The notes: generated from the letters alone by a model not told the origin. Shown: positions 25,115 through 34,725, counted from the first letter of the stretch. The stretch: DNA of 64,000 nucleotides from Achromobacter spanius (GCF_002812705.1 NZ_CP025030.1:5642001-5706000); one strand, 5' to 3'. Translations and numbers: made by a program.

Positions 25115-27835
25115 TTATGCGTCGACGTTTTTCGCGGGTGGCGGCGGCAGCATCGCGCCTACCGTGGCCAGCAGTTCGTTCGGGTCAACGGGCTTGGCAA
25201 GATGCACCTGGAAGCCTGCCAGCAAGCTGCGCAAGCGGTATTCGGGGCTGACGTGGCCGGACAGCGCAATGGCCGGCAGGCGATGCGCCAGCGACGCGCC
25301 GCGCTGCGCTTCCATGGCGCGGATGCGTCCCACGACTTCATAGCCGTCCATGTCACCCAGCGCCAGGTCGCAGATCAGCACGCGCGGCCAGCGTTCGGGG
25401 GGCAGCTCCGCAAAGGCCTTCAAGGCCTCTTGCCCCGTGGCGCATTGCGAGACGGTGGCGCCGTTGTCCTTCAGGATCTCCGCCACCATATCTCCGGCTT
25501 CGGGCTGGTCGTCCACCACCATCACGGACGCGCCACGCAGATCGGGCAGCCCCACGTCGGCGCGCAGCGGCGTGGCTTCCACCGCGCGCACGGGGAAGTC
25601 GGCGCAATAGGTCAGGCCCCCTGACTCGGCCGTGGCGCTGTGGAACTGGCCGCCCTGGCGCTGCACCTGCGCCGCGAACTGCGCGGGGTCCAGCGCGGCG
25701 GCGGCACGCAGTGGCTCAGGTATGTTCAGCAAACTGTCAGCAGCCGGCGCGTCATCCGCATCCGCACTCGTGGCGACGGATGTCCTGCCGTCGGTCACCG
25801 CCAGGCGCGTCATGGGACCTTCACGCTGCAAGCGGATCTCGATGCGTCCGCCGTGCGGCGTGACCGCGATGGCGTGCAGACACAGGTCCCACACCAACTG
25901 CTGCAACGAGCTAGGGTCGCCGGTAATGCGCGCGGCCTCATTGCCGATGGTGGTGTACAGGTTCACGCCCTTGTCTTGCGCCAGCTCGCGCGCCGCGTCC
26001 AGCACGCCGGCCACCACCGCCACCAGGTTGACCGGTTGCCGCGTTTCGCGCCCCATCGCCTCTTCCAGCGCGGACTGCTGGCGCTGCAATGCCCACATCT
26101 GCGCGTACATGCCCTGGCGTTTGAGCAGGTCATCATGGCGGCCCTGTTCGATGACGCGCCCGCGGTCCAGCACCAGGATGTTGTGGGCGTGCACGATGGT
26201 GGACAGCCGATGCGCAATGATCAAGGTGCTGCGCCCGCGTGAAATGCGCTCAAGCTCGGCCTGGATGGCGCGCTCGGTGCGCGTGTCCAGCGCCGAGGTG
26301 GCTTCGTCGAACACCACAATCGACGGGTTCTTCAAGATGGTCCGCGCGATGGCGATACGCTGGCGCTCGCCCCCCGACAGCATCACCCCGCGCTCGCCCA
26401 CTGCCGTCTCATAGCCGTCGGGCAAGCTTTCGATGAATTCATGGACCCGCGCCCCGCGCGCAGCCTGCACCACCTGCTCGCGCGTGGCATCCGGCCGGCT
26501 GTAGGCAATGTTGTAGGCAATGGTTTCGTTGAACAGCATGGTGTCTTGCGGGACGATGCCCAGCGCCTTGCGCACGCTGCGCACATTGACCGTGCGCAGG
26601 TCCTGTCCGTTGATCAGGATGCGGCCGGCGTCGGGGTCATAGAAGCGGAACAGCAGCCGCGCCAGCGTCGACTTGCCCGAGCCGCTGCCGCCCACCACGG
26701 CCAGCGTGGTGCCCGCGGGCACCGTGAAATCGATATCCCACAAGATCTGCCGGCCGGCGTCGTAGCCGAAGCTGACGCCTTCGAAACGGATTTCCCCCGC
26801 CCCGGCATCCAGGGCGGGCAAGTCGGGATCGTCGCCGGTTTCCGGCGGATGCCGCAGCAGGTCGCACACGCGCTCGGCGTTGACGAAGGCTTCCTTTGCC
26901 TGCCTGAATATCAGCCCCAGCGTGTTCAGCGGCAGGCATATCTGGATGATGTAGGCATTGACCAGCACCAGGTCGCCAACCGTCATCTGCGCGCTGACCA
27001 CCTGTTGCCCCGCCAGCAGCATCACCGCCGCCACGCCACACGCAATGATGCCGCTTTGCCCCACGTGCAGCCGCGACAACGAGCGTTGGTTGCGGATGCC
27101 GACCTCGGTCCAATCGCCCAGGACGCGGCCCAGCCGCGACGACTCCATGGCCTCGTTCGCGTTCAGCTTCACCGCTTCGTAGTTCAAGAGGCTGTCGACC
27201 ATCTGGCCGCTGGCGCGCGAGTCCAGCTCGTTCAAGCGCCGTTGGTACTTCATGCGCTTACGCACCAGCACCGTGGTGTACGAGAAATACGCAACAAAGG
27301 TCAGCGTGACGATCAGCGCGAACCACGCGCTGTAACCCATCACCAGGATCAGCACCACGGACACGATCTCCACCAGGGTGGGCAGCAGCGTGAACAAGCC
27401 CGTTCCCAGCAAGAAGCCCAAGCCGGCCGTGCCGCGCTCCACGTCGCGCGCCAGGCCGCCGGTGTTGCGGGCGCCATGAAAGCGCGCGCCCAACTGCTGT
27501 AGTTGCGCAAACACCCTGACGGTGAACTCCGCCACCGTGCGTTGCGCCACCTTGACGAAGACCACGTCGCGCAACTCGGTAAAGACGCTGCCGCCAAACC
27601 GGATCAACGCATAGCCCAGCAGCAGGAAAACGGGCAGCAGCAGCGTGCCGGGCGCGCTCAGCGTATCGACGATGGTCTTCAGAATGACGGGCACCAGCAC
27701 CATCAACAGCTTGGCCACTATCAGCAGCGCCACGGCGGCCGCTGTGCGTCGCCGATATTTCCACAGCGCGCGCAAAATGGTCCGGTTGACTTCCTTGCGG
27801 GCGAAGTCGTTGGCGGTGGCGTCCGGTTCTTTCAT
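25115..27835 (-). CDS. ABC exporter fused to a degenerate HATPase domain and a CheY-like receiver
   Basis: 906 residues. Residues about 15-310 form a six-helix exporter domain similar to Atm1/HMT half-transporters. The ATPase domain has Walker A GGSGSGKST (about 380-388), signature LSGGERQRIAIAR (about 485), Walker B IVVFDEATSALD (about 503) and H-loop IIAHRLS. Residues about 597-670 resemble the start of a histidine-kinase ATPase domain (GDPSSLQQLVWDLCLHAI, HGGRIEIRL), but both N-box asparagines are replaced and no DxGxG box or phospho-acceptor His is visible. A complete receiver follows (about 768-890): VVDDQP, Asp823 in CDLALGDMDG, and HLAKPVD. GAGGG supports ATG 27835. The substrate is unknown; context suggests a glycan or lipid-linked sugar. 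Confidence 0.9.
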   Translation of the reverse strand: MKEPDATANDFARKEVNRTILRALWKYRRRTAAAVALLIVAKLLMVLVPVILKTIVDTLSAPGTLLLPVFLLLGYALIRFGGSVFTELRDVVFVKVAQRTVAEFTVRVFAQLQQLGARFHGARNTGGLARDVERGTAGLGFLLGTGLFTLLPTLVEIVSVVLILVMGYSAWFALIVTLTFVAYFSYTTVLVRKRMKYQRRLNELDSRASGQMVDSLLNYEAVKLNANEAMESSRLGRVLGDWTEVGIRNQRSLSRLHVGQSGIIACGVAAVMLLAGQQVVSAQMTVGDLVLVNAYIIQICLPLNTLGLIFRQAKEAFVNAERVCDLLRHPPETGDDPDLPALDAGAGEIRFEGVSFGYDAGRQILWDIDFTVPAGTTLAVVGGSGSGKSTLARLLFRFYDPDAGRILINGQDLRTVNVRSVRKALGIVPQDTMLFNETIAYNIAYSRPDATREQVVQAARGARVHEFIESLPDGYETAVGERGVMLSGGERQRIAIARTILKNPSIVVFDEATSALDTRTERAIQAELERISRGRSTLIIAHRLSTIVHAHNILVLDRGRVIEQGRHDDLLKRQGMYAQMWALQRQQSALEEAMGRETRQPVNLVAVVAGVLDAARELAQDKGVNLYTTIGNEAARITGDPSSLQQLVWDLCLHAIAVTPHGGRIEIRLQREGPMTRLAVTDGRTSVATSADADDAPAADSLLNIPEPLRAAAALDPAQFAAQVQRQGGQFHSATAESGGLTYCADFPVRAVEATPLRADVGLPDLRGASVMVVDDQPEAGDMVAEILKDNGATVSQCATGQEALKAFAELPPERWPRVLICDLALGDMDGYEVVGRIRAMEAQRGASLAHRLPAIALSGHVSPEYRLRSLLAGFQVHLAKPVDPNELLATVGAMLPPPPAKNVDA

Positions 27836-27914
27836 GGGAAGGCCCTCAAGACGATGAGGGTCCGGCCAGCAAATGCCGTTCCGCCACAGAACGACATTTG
27901 CGCGCTCTGCCTGC

Positions 27915-28385
27915 CTAGGCCGGCGCGGATTGTGCCTGCACGCAAGCCTTGAACAAGTGCGCGATGGCGCCCGCGAACGCTTCGTCAAACCAGGGGTTGG
28001 CGCCGCTGACGGCGACCACGATGCCGTCCACCACCGCACTGCCCCACACCGTCACGTCGTCGGCCCGCAGCAGATGCGGGGACAAGGCCAGCACCGAGTG
28101 GCTGGCCCGCCCGGTGCGCCAGCTTAGTTGCGCCTTGGCACGCGCGTAGGCGCCATAGTCGGCATCCCACTTGGCCGTGTCGCCGAAGCTCTCCTCGTAC
28201 AGGACCGCGGCGTCGAAGTCGCACTCGGTGGGCCGCGCCAAAGGGTGCATGACCACGACGTGCAGAAAACCGCTTTCGCCTACGTGTTGATTCGTGCGCG
28301 CGGCCTCCAGCATCGGCGCCGCCAGGAGCACGGCCTGCGCCGCCGCCTCGCGCGCGTGATAGGGAGTGGGGGGAATGGATGTCAT
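27915..28385 (-). CDS. hypothetical protein, distantly GlcG/HbpS-like
   Basis: 156 residues. A strong AGGAGG lies six bases before ATG 28385, and the start overlaps the GT2 stop as ATGA. The C-terminal stretch WGSAVVDGIVVAVSGANPWF with DEAFAGAIA weakly recalls the GlcG/HbpS haem-binding fold; the middle contains MHPLARPTECDFDAAVL. No signal peptide is seen. The function is not known; its place between a glycosyltransferase and the ABC-receiver fusion suggests the same transcript. Confidence 0.6.
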   Translation of the reverse strand: MTSIPPTPYHAREAAAQAVLLAAPMLEAARTNQHVGESGFLHVVVMHPLARPTECDFDAAVLYEESFGDTAKWDADYGAYARAKAQLSWRTGRASHSVLALSPHLLRADDVTVWGSAVVDGIVVAVSGANPWFDEAFAGAIAHLFKACVQAQSAPA

Positions 28386-29305
28386 GCTTGTCCTCCTGTT
28401 GGGCGTCTGCCTTGGACGCGCTGGGTTGTTTGCCTGCCGGCAGCCTCGGCCTGCCAGACGGTGTTGAGCTTCGCGCAAGTGGCCGGATCCAGCTTGCGAC
28501 GATGCTGGCGGATCAAGTCCCATCCGCCCATTGCATCCCGGCAGGCGCGAAGGCGCGCGCCCCATCCCGACAGGTCACGCAACACCGCGATGCTGCGACG
28601 CGCGGCCATGCCGAGCGGCAGGCGCAGCCAGGCGGTCCATAGGGCGTTGCGCGCCAGCATGCGTCGGCGCAACGGCGCATCGCGCGCTTGGGATGGCCAG
28701 TGACGGGTCTTGAGCTCCGGGGCGTAAACGATCCGCCCGCCATCGGCCATGATGTCCAGCCCTAGCAAGGTCTCTTCGCCACCAATGAAAAATGGCTCCC
28801 AATAGCCGCCCGCGTCCATGAAAGCCCGTGTGCGCATGACGTTCGCGCCCGCCATGAATCCGATCAATTCCCGCCCCACGCCACCCACGGACGGCAAGGG
28901 GCTGTGCGCCATCCGCGCGCACGCGGGGTCCGGGCGCGCATCAGGGCCCACCACGATGCGGGCGTTCAGCACCGCGATGTCTGCATTGGCATCCAAGAGG
29001 TCGGCGGCGCGGTCCAAGGCGCCGGGCGCCCAGCAGGTATCGTCGTCGCAGAAGGCAACGTAGGGCGTCATCACCTGCGCCACGCCCAGGTTGCGCCCAG
29101 CCGCGCCCAGGTTCTTGCTGGCGCGCACCGCGATGACGTCGGGAAACGCTTGCCGCAAGTGCTCCGCCGTGCCGTCCGTGCTGCCGTTGTCCACCACGAT
29201 GACGGGATACCCGTGACACTGCGTGTGCAGCCTTTCCAGCGTGCCGCGTAGTTCGGGCCAGCGGTTGTAGGTCAACACCACGATGGATACGCGCTTGCCG
29301 CTCAT
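28382..29305 (-). CDS. glycosyltransferase family 2
   Basis: 307 residues. VSIVVLTYNRWPELRGTLER, VVDNGSTDGTAEH and the metal-binding FCDDDTCWAP define a GT-A family 2 enzyme; IGGEETLLGLDI is the acceptor-side motif. AAAGGAG seven bases before ATG 29305 gives a secure start. It overlaps both neighbours by ATGA. It belongs to the upstream segment of the glycan region with the PIG-L deacetylase. Confidence 0.9.
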   Translation of the reverse strand: MSGKRVSIVVLTYNRWPELRGTLERLHTQCHGYPVIVVDNGSTDGTAEHLRQAFPDVIAVRASKNLGAAGRNLGVAQVMTPYVAFCDDDTCWAPGALDRAADLLDANADIAVLNARIVVGPDARPDPACARMAHSPLPSVGGVGRELIGFMAGANVMRTRAFMDAGGYWEPFFIGGEETLLGLDIMADGGRIVYAPELKTRHWPSQARDAPLRRRMLARNALWTAWLRLPLGMAARRSIAVLRDLSGWGARLRACRDAMGGWDLIRQHRRKLDPATCAKLNTVWQAEAAGRQTTQRVQGRRPTGGQA

Positions 29306-30048
29306 GGGCAATCTCCTTTGCTGGACAGCCGCCAGTAGCGTTCGGGTCGGGACAGGTCTTCGGGCAAGCCGTTGAAGCCCTTGAGCTGCGAGGCATAGGC
29401 GACGATGGCATCCGCCTTGTCGGCCGGGTCGCTGGATAAGCCCGCGGGCGTCAGCACCAGCCCGCGCGCATGCAGTTGCACCAGGCGTTGTTGCACCGCG
29501 CCGGGCTGCGCGCGATACGGCGCGTCCTCGTACAGGAACCAGCGCACGCCCGGCCAGGTCTCCCATATCAGCAGGGCCGCATCACTGACGCGAATGTGGT
29601 CGCCATGAAATAGCCCCAGGGGAATCGCGACCGCGCCGGGGGCCAGATCGTGCAAGGTGGCCAGCAGGGTTTCGGTCAGCCGGGGCATGGCGGCCTCGGG
29701 ACACGCCAGGTACTGGCAGTCCACCAGGTCCAACGACCGCCCTTCGCAGCCTATGGCGGCAAGCGCGCGGCGATTTTCGTGGGTGCGCTCGCGCAGGGCG
29801 GCGGCGGCATCTGCAAAGCCGCAGGCGCGGTCCCACTCCGTCAACGTGTCGGGGTCGTCGGGCACGCCCGTGTAGACGGTCACGACGGTGCTTCCGGCGC
29901 AGCGCGACAGCAGGCTGCCGCAACTGAACACCGCATCGTCCAGGTGCGGCGATATGACAATCAGTGGCAGATTCGGACCTAAGGGACAGGATGCGGAACA
30001 AGACGTGGCAAAGGATGCAGCGCTTGCGGAGTCAAGAGCGTCTGGCAT
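29302..30048 (-). CDS. PIG-L family deacetylase
   Basis: 248 residues. VISPHLDDAVFSCG is the zinc and catalytic motif (PHxDD) of LmbE/PIG-L N-acetylglucosamine deacetylases, and LGLFHGDHIRVSD supplies the later histidine. It would remove an acetyl group from an N-acetylated sugar or small conjugate. ATG 30048 is the simplest start but has no good ribosome site; in-frame ATGs at 30144 and 30168 are possible. It is divergent from the large CheB-CheR kinase gene. Confidence 0.85.
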   Translation of the reverse strand: MPDALDSASAASFATSCSASCPLGPNLPLIVISPHLDDAVFSCGSLLSRCAGSTVVTVYTGVPDDPDTLTEWDRACGFADAAAALRERTHENRRALAAIGCEGRSLDLVDCQYLACPEAAMPRLTETLLATLHDLAPGAVAIPLGLFHGDHIRVSDAALLIWETWPGVRWFLYEDAPYRAQPGAVQQRLVQLHARGLVLTPAGLSSDPADKADAIVAYASQLKGFNGLPEDLSRPERYWRLSSKGDCP

Positions 30049-30178
30049 GGGATCGTGGAATTCAAGCGGGACAGGCACGCGATGCAGCAAGTCACATACC
30101 CGCGACGCGGCCCCCTCCCGGCACGCTTTTTCCGGTTGTATCATCCTAGGCAACAGCCTATCGCGCATTCAGAATCCC

Positions 30179-33100
30179 ATGTCCAACACTCCCTTCGTGC
30201 CCGACAACAAACCGGGCGTCGCCATCAGTGATTTGCACTTTCCCGTTGTGGGGCTGGGCGCCTCGGCGGGAGGCATCGAAGCGTTGCGGGATTTCTTTTC
30301 CCATACCTCCAGCAACCCGATGATGGCGTTCGTGGTCATCGTGCATTTATCGCCCGACCACGAAAGCGTGCTGGACAGGATCCTGCAAGCCGCGACCGGC
30401 ATGCCGGTGGTGCAGGTGACGCACCCGCAGCGCATCCAGTGCAACCACGTTTATGTCATTCCGCCCGCCTCGGTGCTGGCCATGAATGACGGCTATTTAA
30501 GCGTCAAGCCGACGCAACCCTCGCAGGGCAGTCGTGTTGCCATCGACGAGTTCTTCCGCACGCTGGCCGATGTACACACCACGCGGGCGGTCGGCATCGT
30601 GCTGACGGGTGGCGGGTCGGACGGGTCGCTGGGGCTGGCGCGCATCAAGGAGCAAGGCGGCGTCACGTTCGCCCAGCAGCCCGACGACGCCGAGCACGAC
30701 GCCATGCCGCGCAGCGCCATCGCCACGGGCATGGTCGACATCATCCTGCCGATAGCGGCCATGCCCGAGCGGCTCAAGCAGATTGCCGACAATATGTCGG
30801 CGATGCACGTGCCGCGCCTGGCGAAGGACAACGCGGAAGCGGCGGGTGCATCCACCCCGGGCGCGGACCCCGACAAAGAAGACCGCATCGCGCTACGCGA
30901 CATCCTCACCGTGCTGCGCGCCCGCACGGCGCATGACTTTCGCCACTACAAGACCGCGACGGTCTTGCGGCGCATCGAACGCCGCATGCAGGTGACGGGC
31001 GTGTCTACCCTGAGGGCGTATTGGCAACTGCTGCAAGACCGGGCAGAGGAAACGCCCCTGCTGCTGTCCGACATGCTGATCGGCGTGACGCAGTTCTTTC
31101 GCGACAAGGACGCCTTCTCGTCGCTGGAGAATTTTGCCCTGGGCAAGCTGTTCGAGCGGCATCAGAAGAACCCCGGCAGCCCCCTGCGTGCCTGGGTGGC
31201 GGGCTGCTCCACGGGCGAAGAGGCTTATTCGCTGGCCGTGCTGCTGAGCGCTCGCGCCGACGCGCTGAAGGTGAACCAGAAAATACAGGTGTTCGCCACG
31301 GATATCGACGAAGCGGCGCTGGCCGTGGGCCGCGCCGGCAGCTACCCCACGGCGATCGAAACCGATGTTCCGAAGCCCCTGCTGGAAGGTTATTTCTCGC
31401 GGCAAGACAACGAATACCGCATCAAGAAGGAAGTGCGCGAGCGCGTGCTGTTCGCCGTCCACAACATCTTGCGCGACCCGCCCTTTTCGAAGCTGGACCT
31501 GGTCAGTTGCCGCAACCTGTTGATCTACCTGGATCGTGACGTCCAGCAAGACGTGCTGAAGATGTTCCACTTTGCCCTCAAGCCGGGCGGCTACCTGTTC
31601 CTGGGCAGTTCGGAATCGGCCGACGCCTGCCCGCGCCTGTTCCAGGTGGTGGACAAGCGCAATCGCATCTATGTGGCCAAGGAAACGCCCACCCAGCTTC
31701 GCAATGTGCCCGCGTTGCCGGCCGCCCATGCCTTTGAACGCCCCAGCGCCGCCCCGGCCAATATGGCGCGCAACCGCCACAACAAGATTTCATACGCCGA
31801 GGTCCATCAGCGCGCGCTGGAAATGTACGCGCCGCCCAGCGTCATCGTGGACGCGGAAAGCGACATCGTGCACATGTCCGAACGCGCGGGCCGGTTCCTG
31901 CGCCACGCGGGCGGCGAACCCTCGCGCAACCTGCCGTCGCTGGTCCACCCCGAGCTGCGCATGGAATTGCGCACCGCGATGTTCCAGGCGCTGCATACCC
32001 GCAAGAGCGTCGAGGCGCGCCGCGTGAAGATGAAGATCGGCGAGCGCCAGACCTACGTCAACATGGTGGTGCGGCCGTTCCGCCACGAGGAAACGTCCAA
32101 CGACTACATGCTGGTGCTGTTCGACGAAGTGGAAGACGTGATGAGCCCCGAAGGCGTGGCGCCCACCGTGGGCGCCTCGGCTGTAATGACGCAATTGGAA
32201 GCCGAGCTGCAAGGCACGAAGGACCAGTTGCAAACGACCATCGAGCAGTCGCAAACGTCCACCGAAGAACTGAAGGCGTCCAACGAAGAGTTGCAGGCCA
32301 TCAATGAAGAGCTGCGCTCGGCCACGGAAGAGCTGGAAACGGGCAAGGAAGAATTGCAGTCGGTGAATGAAGAACTGATCACCGTGAATGCCGAGCTCAA
32401 GGCCAAGGTGGACGAAACGGCCAAGATCAATGACGACCTGCAAAACCTGATTGCGTCCACCGACATCGCCACGCTGTTTGTCGACCGCAAGATGCACATC
32501 CAATGGTTCACGCCGCGCGCGGCCGACGTGTTCAACGTCATTACCAGCGACGCGGGCCGGTCCTTGCTGGACATCACGCACCGGCTTGACTACCCCGACA
32601 TGGCGCGCGACGCGGCCGGCGTGTTTGAATCGCTGCGCGCCGTGGAGCGCGAGGTACGCAGCGATGCCGACCGCTGGTACCTGGCGCGGCTTCTGCCCTA
32701 CCGTAGCGCCGAGCACCGCATCGAAGGCGCGGTGCTGACCTTCATCGACATCACCGACCGGCGCAAGGCGGAAGACCGCGTCCGCCTGGGCGAAGCGCAC
32801 CTGAAGCTGATGACCGAAAGCGCGCGCGACTTCGGCATCCTGACGCTGGACCCCGATGGCGTGATCACCAACTGGAACATCGGCGCCGAGACCATGTTTG
32901 GCTATTCCCGCGCCGAAGCGGTCGGCAAGTCGTTCTCCATCATCTTCACCGACGCCGACATCCAGGCGGGCCGGCCGCAGCTGGAACTGGAACGCGCCAG
33001 GCAGATCGGCTATGCCCCCGACGAGCGCTGGCATCGGCGCAAGGACGGCGGCCTGATCTTCTGCACGGGCGGCGTCAACCGCATGGACGACCCGACCATA

Positions 33101-34306
33101 CGCGGGTTCGCGAAGATCGTGCGCGACGTCACCGACCTGAAGCTGCGCGACGCGGAACAAGAGTCACGCCTGGACCGCGCCCGCGCAGACAACGTGCTGA
33201 AAGACGAGTTCTTCGCCATGGTCTCGCACGAACTGAAGCACCCGCTCAACCTGATCCAACTGAATGCCGAACTGCTGGCGCGCACCCCGGCCGTGCGCAA
33301 TTCGCCGGCCGCCGCGCGCTCGGCTGACCTGATCCAACGATCCGTCAAAGGCCAGGCGCGCATCATCGACGACCTGTTGGATCTGTCGCGCGTGCGTACC
33401 GGCAAGCTGGCGCTGAGCCAGTCTATTTTTGACGTCACCGCCATCACCACCAATATTCTTGACGTGCTGCGCCCCGTGGCCAGCGCGGCCGGCCTGACGC
33501 TGCACAGCGAGTTTGACGCCAACCAGGCCATCCACCTGAACGCCGACCCGCTGCGGGTTGAACAGATCATCTGGAACCTGCTGAACAACGGCATCAAGTT
33601 CACGCCGCCCGGCGGCTCGGTCACGCTGAAGCTGGCGGTGGAAGACTCGCGCATGCGGCTGGATGTGATCGACACCGGCCATGGCATCGACCCCTCGTTC
33701 CTGGGCAAGGTGTTCGACATGTTCAGCCAGGCGGACGTGCGCCAGCGCAACCTGGCCAGCCCCGGCCTGGGCATCGGCCTGGCGGTTGCAAGCGAACTGG
33801 TCAAGGCCCACGGCGGCACCATCCAAGCCCATTCCGATGGCCAGGGCCACGGCGCGCGCTTCACCGTGCGCATGGCCTTGGCGCACGCGCAGCAGGAGGA
33901 ACAGCAGTTGCCGCTGCCGGGCGAAAGCCCGTTGAAGGGCATGAAAGTGCTGATCGTCGACGACTCGGAAGACATTCTTCACATCATGCGCGAGCTGCTC
34001 GACATGGAAGAGGCCTGCGTCACCGCGGTGGGCAGCGGTCGGGAAGCGCTGGATGCGCTTGAGGCTTCCGCGTTCGATCTGCTGCTGTCCGATATCGGCA
34101 TGCCCGGCATGGATGGCTATGCGCTGATTCGCGCCGTGCGCGAAAAGTATCCCGACCTGGCCATGCCCGCCATCGCGCTGACCGGCTTCGGGTCGAAGGA
34201 CGACATGAACCAGGCGCTACAGGCCGGCTACACGGCGCACATCAGCAAGCCGGTGTCGCTGGACAACCTGCTGGACATCGTGCGGCGGCTGCGCGAACAG
34301 GCTTGA
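30179..34306 (+). CDS. CheB-CheR-PAS-histidine kinase-receiver fusion protein
   Basis: 1375 residues, soluble. Order: CheB methylesterase (about 15-190; Ser in GLGASAGG, His in VIVHLSPDH, Asp in LTGGGSDGSLG); CheR methyltransferase (about 240-490; CSTGEEAYSLAVLL, VFATDIDEAALAVGR, SCRNLLIYLDRD); a coiled coil of repeated EELxxxNEEL units (about 670-750); two PAS domains; HisKA (MVSHELKHPLNLI); HATPase (NLLNNGIKFTPPGG, DTGHGI); and a receiver with Asp in LLSDIGMPGMDG. All catalytic residues appear intact. The upstream in-frame extension to 29888 is antisense to PIG-L and rejected. No chemoreceptor, CheA or CheW is nearby, so a chemotaxis role is doubtful. Confidence 0.93.
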   Translation: MSNTPFVPDNKPGVAISDLHFPVVGLGASAGGIEALRDFFSHTSSNPMMAFVVIVHLSPDHESVLDRILQAATGMPVVQVTHPQRIQCNHVYVIPPASVLAMNDGYLSVKPTQPSQGSRVAIDEFFRTLADVHTTRAVGIVLTGGGSDGSLGLARIKEQGGVTFAQQPDDAEHDAMPRSAIATGMVDIILPIAAMPERLKQIADNMSAMHVPRLAKDNAEAAGASTPGADPDKEDRIALRDILTVLRARTAHDFRHYKTATVLRRIERRMQVTGVSTLRAYWQLLQDRAEETPLLLSDMLIGVTQFFRDKDAFSSLENFALGKLFERHQKNPGSPLRAWVAGCSTGEEAYSLAVLLSARADALKVNQKIQVFATDIDEAALAVGRAGSYPTAIETDVPKPLLEGYFSRQDNEYRIKKEVRERVLFAVHNILRDPPFSKLDLVSCRNLLIYLDRDVQQDVLKMFHFALKPGGYLFLGSSESADACPRLFQVVDKRNRIYVAKETPTQLRNVPALPAAHAFERPSAAPANMARNRHNKISYAEVHQRALEMYAPPSVIVDAESDIVHMSERAGRFLRHAGGEPSRNLPSLVHPELRMELRTAMFQALHTRKSVEARRVKMKIGERQTYVNMVVRPFRHEETSNDYMLVLFDEVEDVMSPEGVAPTVGASAVMTQLEAELQGTKDQLQTTIEQSQTSTEELKASNEELQAINEELRSATEELETGKEELQSVNEELITVNAELKAKVDETAKINDDLQNLIASTDIATLFVDRKMHIQWFTPRAADVFNVITSDAGRSLLDITHRLDYPDMARDAAGVFESLRAVEREVRSDADRWYLARLLPYRSAEHRIEGAVLTFIDITDRRKAEDRVRLGEAHLKLMTESARDFGILTLDPDGVITNWNIGAETMFGYSRAEAVGKSFSIIFTDADIQAGRPQLELERARQIGYAPDERWHRRKDGGLIFCTGGVNRMDDPTIRGFAKIVRDVTDLKLRDAEQESRLDRARADNVLKDEFFAMVSHELKHPLNLIQLNAELLARTPAVRNSPAAARSADLIQRSVKGQARIIDDLLDLSRVRTGKLALSQSIFDVTAITTNILDVLRPVASAAGLTLHSEFDANQAIHLNADPLRVEQIIWNLLNNGIKFTPPGGSVTLKLAVEDSRMRLDVIDTGHGIDPSFLGKVFDMFSQADVRQRNLASPGLGIGLAVASELVKAHGGTIQAHSDGQGHGARFTVRMALAHAQQEEQQLPLPGESPLKGMKVLIVDDSEDILHIMRELLDMEEACVTAVGSGREALDALEASAFDLLLSDIGMPGMDGYALIRAVREKYPDLAMPAIALTGFGSKDDMNQALQAGYTAHISKPVSLDNLLDIVRRLREQA

Positions 34307-34311
34307 GGGTC

Positions 34312-34359
34312 AAAAAAAGGCCGGCCCACTGCCCTCAACCCGCCTGACGGTGGCCGGCC
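34312..34359 (-). terminator. intrinsic terminator of the 63-residue gene
   Basis: Read leftward, GTGGCCGGCC-type arms (34350-34359 and 34319-34329, one bulge) form a strong stem followed by seven T (A run at 34312-34318). The right arm lies inside the 3' end of the small leftward gene. Confidence 0.6.
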
Positions 34360-34526
34360 AGCACCTGGAAGGCCCGCGCCACATCGTCCGGTATTTCGCG
34401 TGACAAAAGCTCTTGTTGCCAGTCGGCCTTGGGTGGCCAAGCCACGCCCAGCAACGCCAACTGCTTCTGGTTATAGCCGCCGCCCGCGGTCTGCCATCGC
34501 TGCAACCATTCGTTGGTGACTCGCAT
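34335..34526 (-). CDS. small hypothetical protein
   Basis: 63 residues. MRVTNEWLQRWQTAGGGYNQ followed by KQLALLGVAWPP resembles a widespread family of tiny conserved proteins of unknown function. GAGGG eight bases upstream supports ATG 34526; a GTG nine bases further up is possible. A terminator hairpin overlaps its end. Confidence 0.6.
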   Translation of the reverse strand: MRVTNEWLQRWQTAGGGYNQKQLALLGVAWPPKADWQQELLSREIPDDVARAFQVLAGHRQAG

Positions 34527-34554
34527 ACGGCTCACCCTCAGAAAGAATGGGCCG

Positions 34555-34725
34555 CTATCGCAGCCAGATGGCTACCACCCACACGACGAACAAAATGGCC
34601 ACCAGCACCGCGATAAACGTGGCGAACTGGCGCCACGGGCCGCGCCCGGTGGTGGACTTGCGCGCGGCGTGGGCCTGGGCCTGTGCGTCGTCCGAGGATG
34701 GCCGCGAGGGGGTAGACGATTTCAT
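34555..34725 (-). CDS. small single-pass membrane protein
   Basis: 56 residues. A basic, disordered N-terminus is followed by one transmembrane helix (FATFIAVLVAILFVVWVVAI) and the C-terminal WLR. GGAG five bases before ATG 34725 marks the start. It has the look of the small membrane proteins found in stress regulons. The function is unknown. Confidence 0.6.
   Translation of the reverse strand: MKSSTPSRPSSDDAQAQAHAARKSTTGRGPWRQFATFIAVLVAILFVVWVVAIWLR

Noticed and set aside
27836..28039. Upstream extension of the ABC-receiver frame.
   Set aside because: It overlaps the hypothetical gene at 27915 and gives low-complexity residues; ATG 27835 has a ribosome site and starts the normal exporter N-terminus.
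29888..30178. In-frame upstream extension of the CheB-CheR kinase by 97 codons.
   Set aside because: The extension is antisense to PIG-L and has no homology; CheB homology begins just after ATG 30179.
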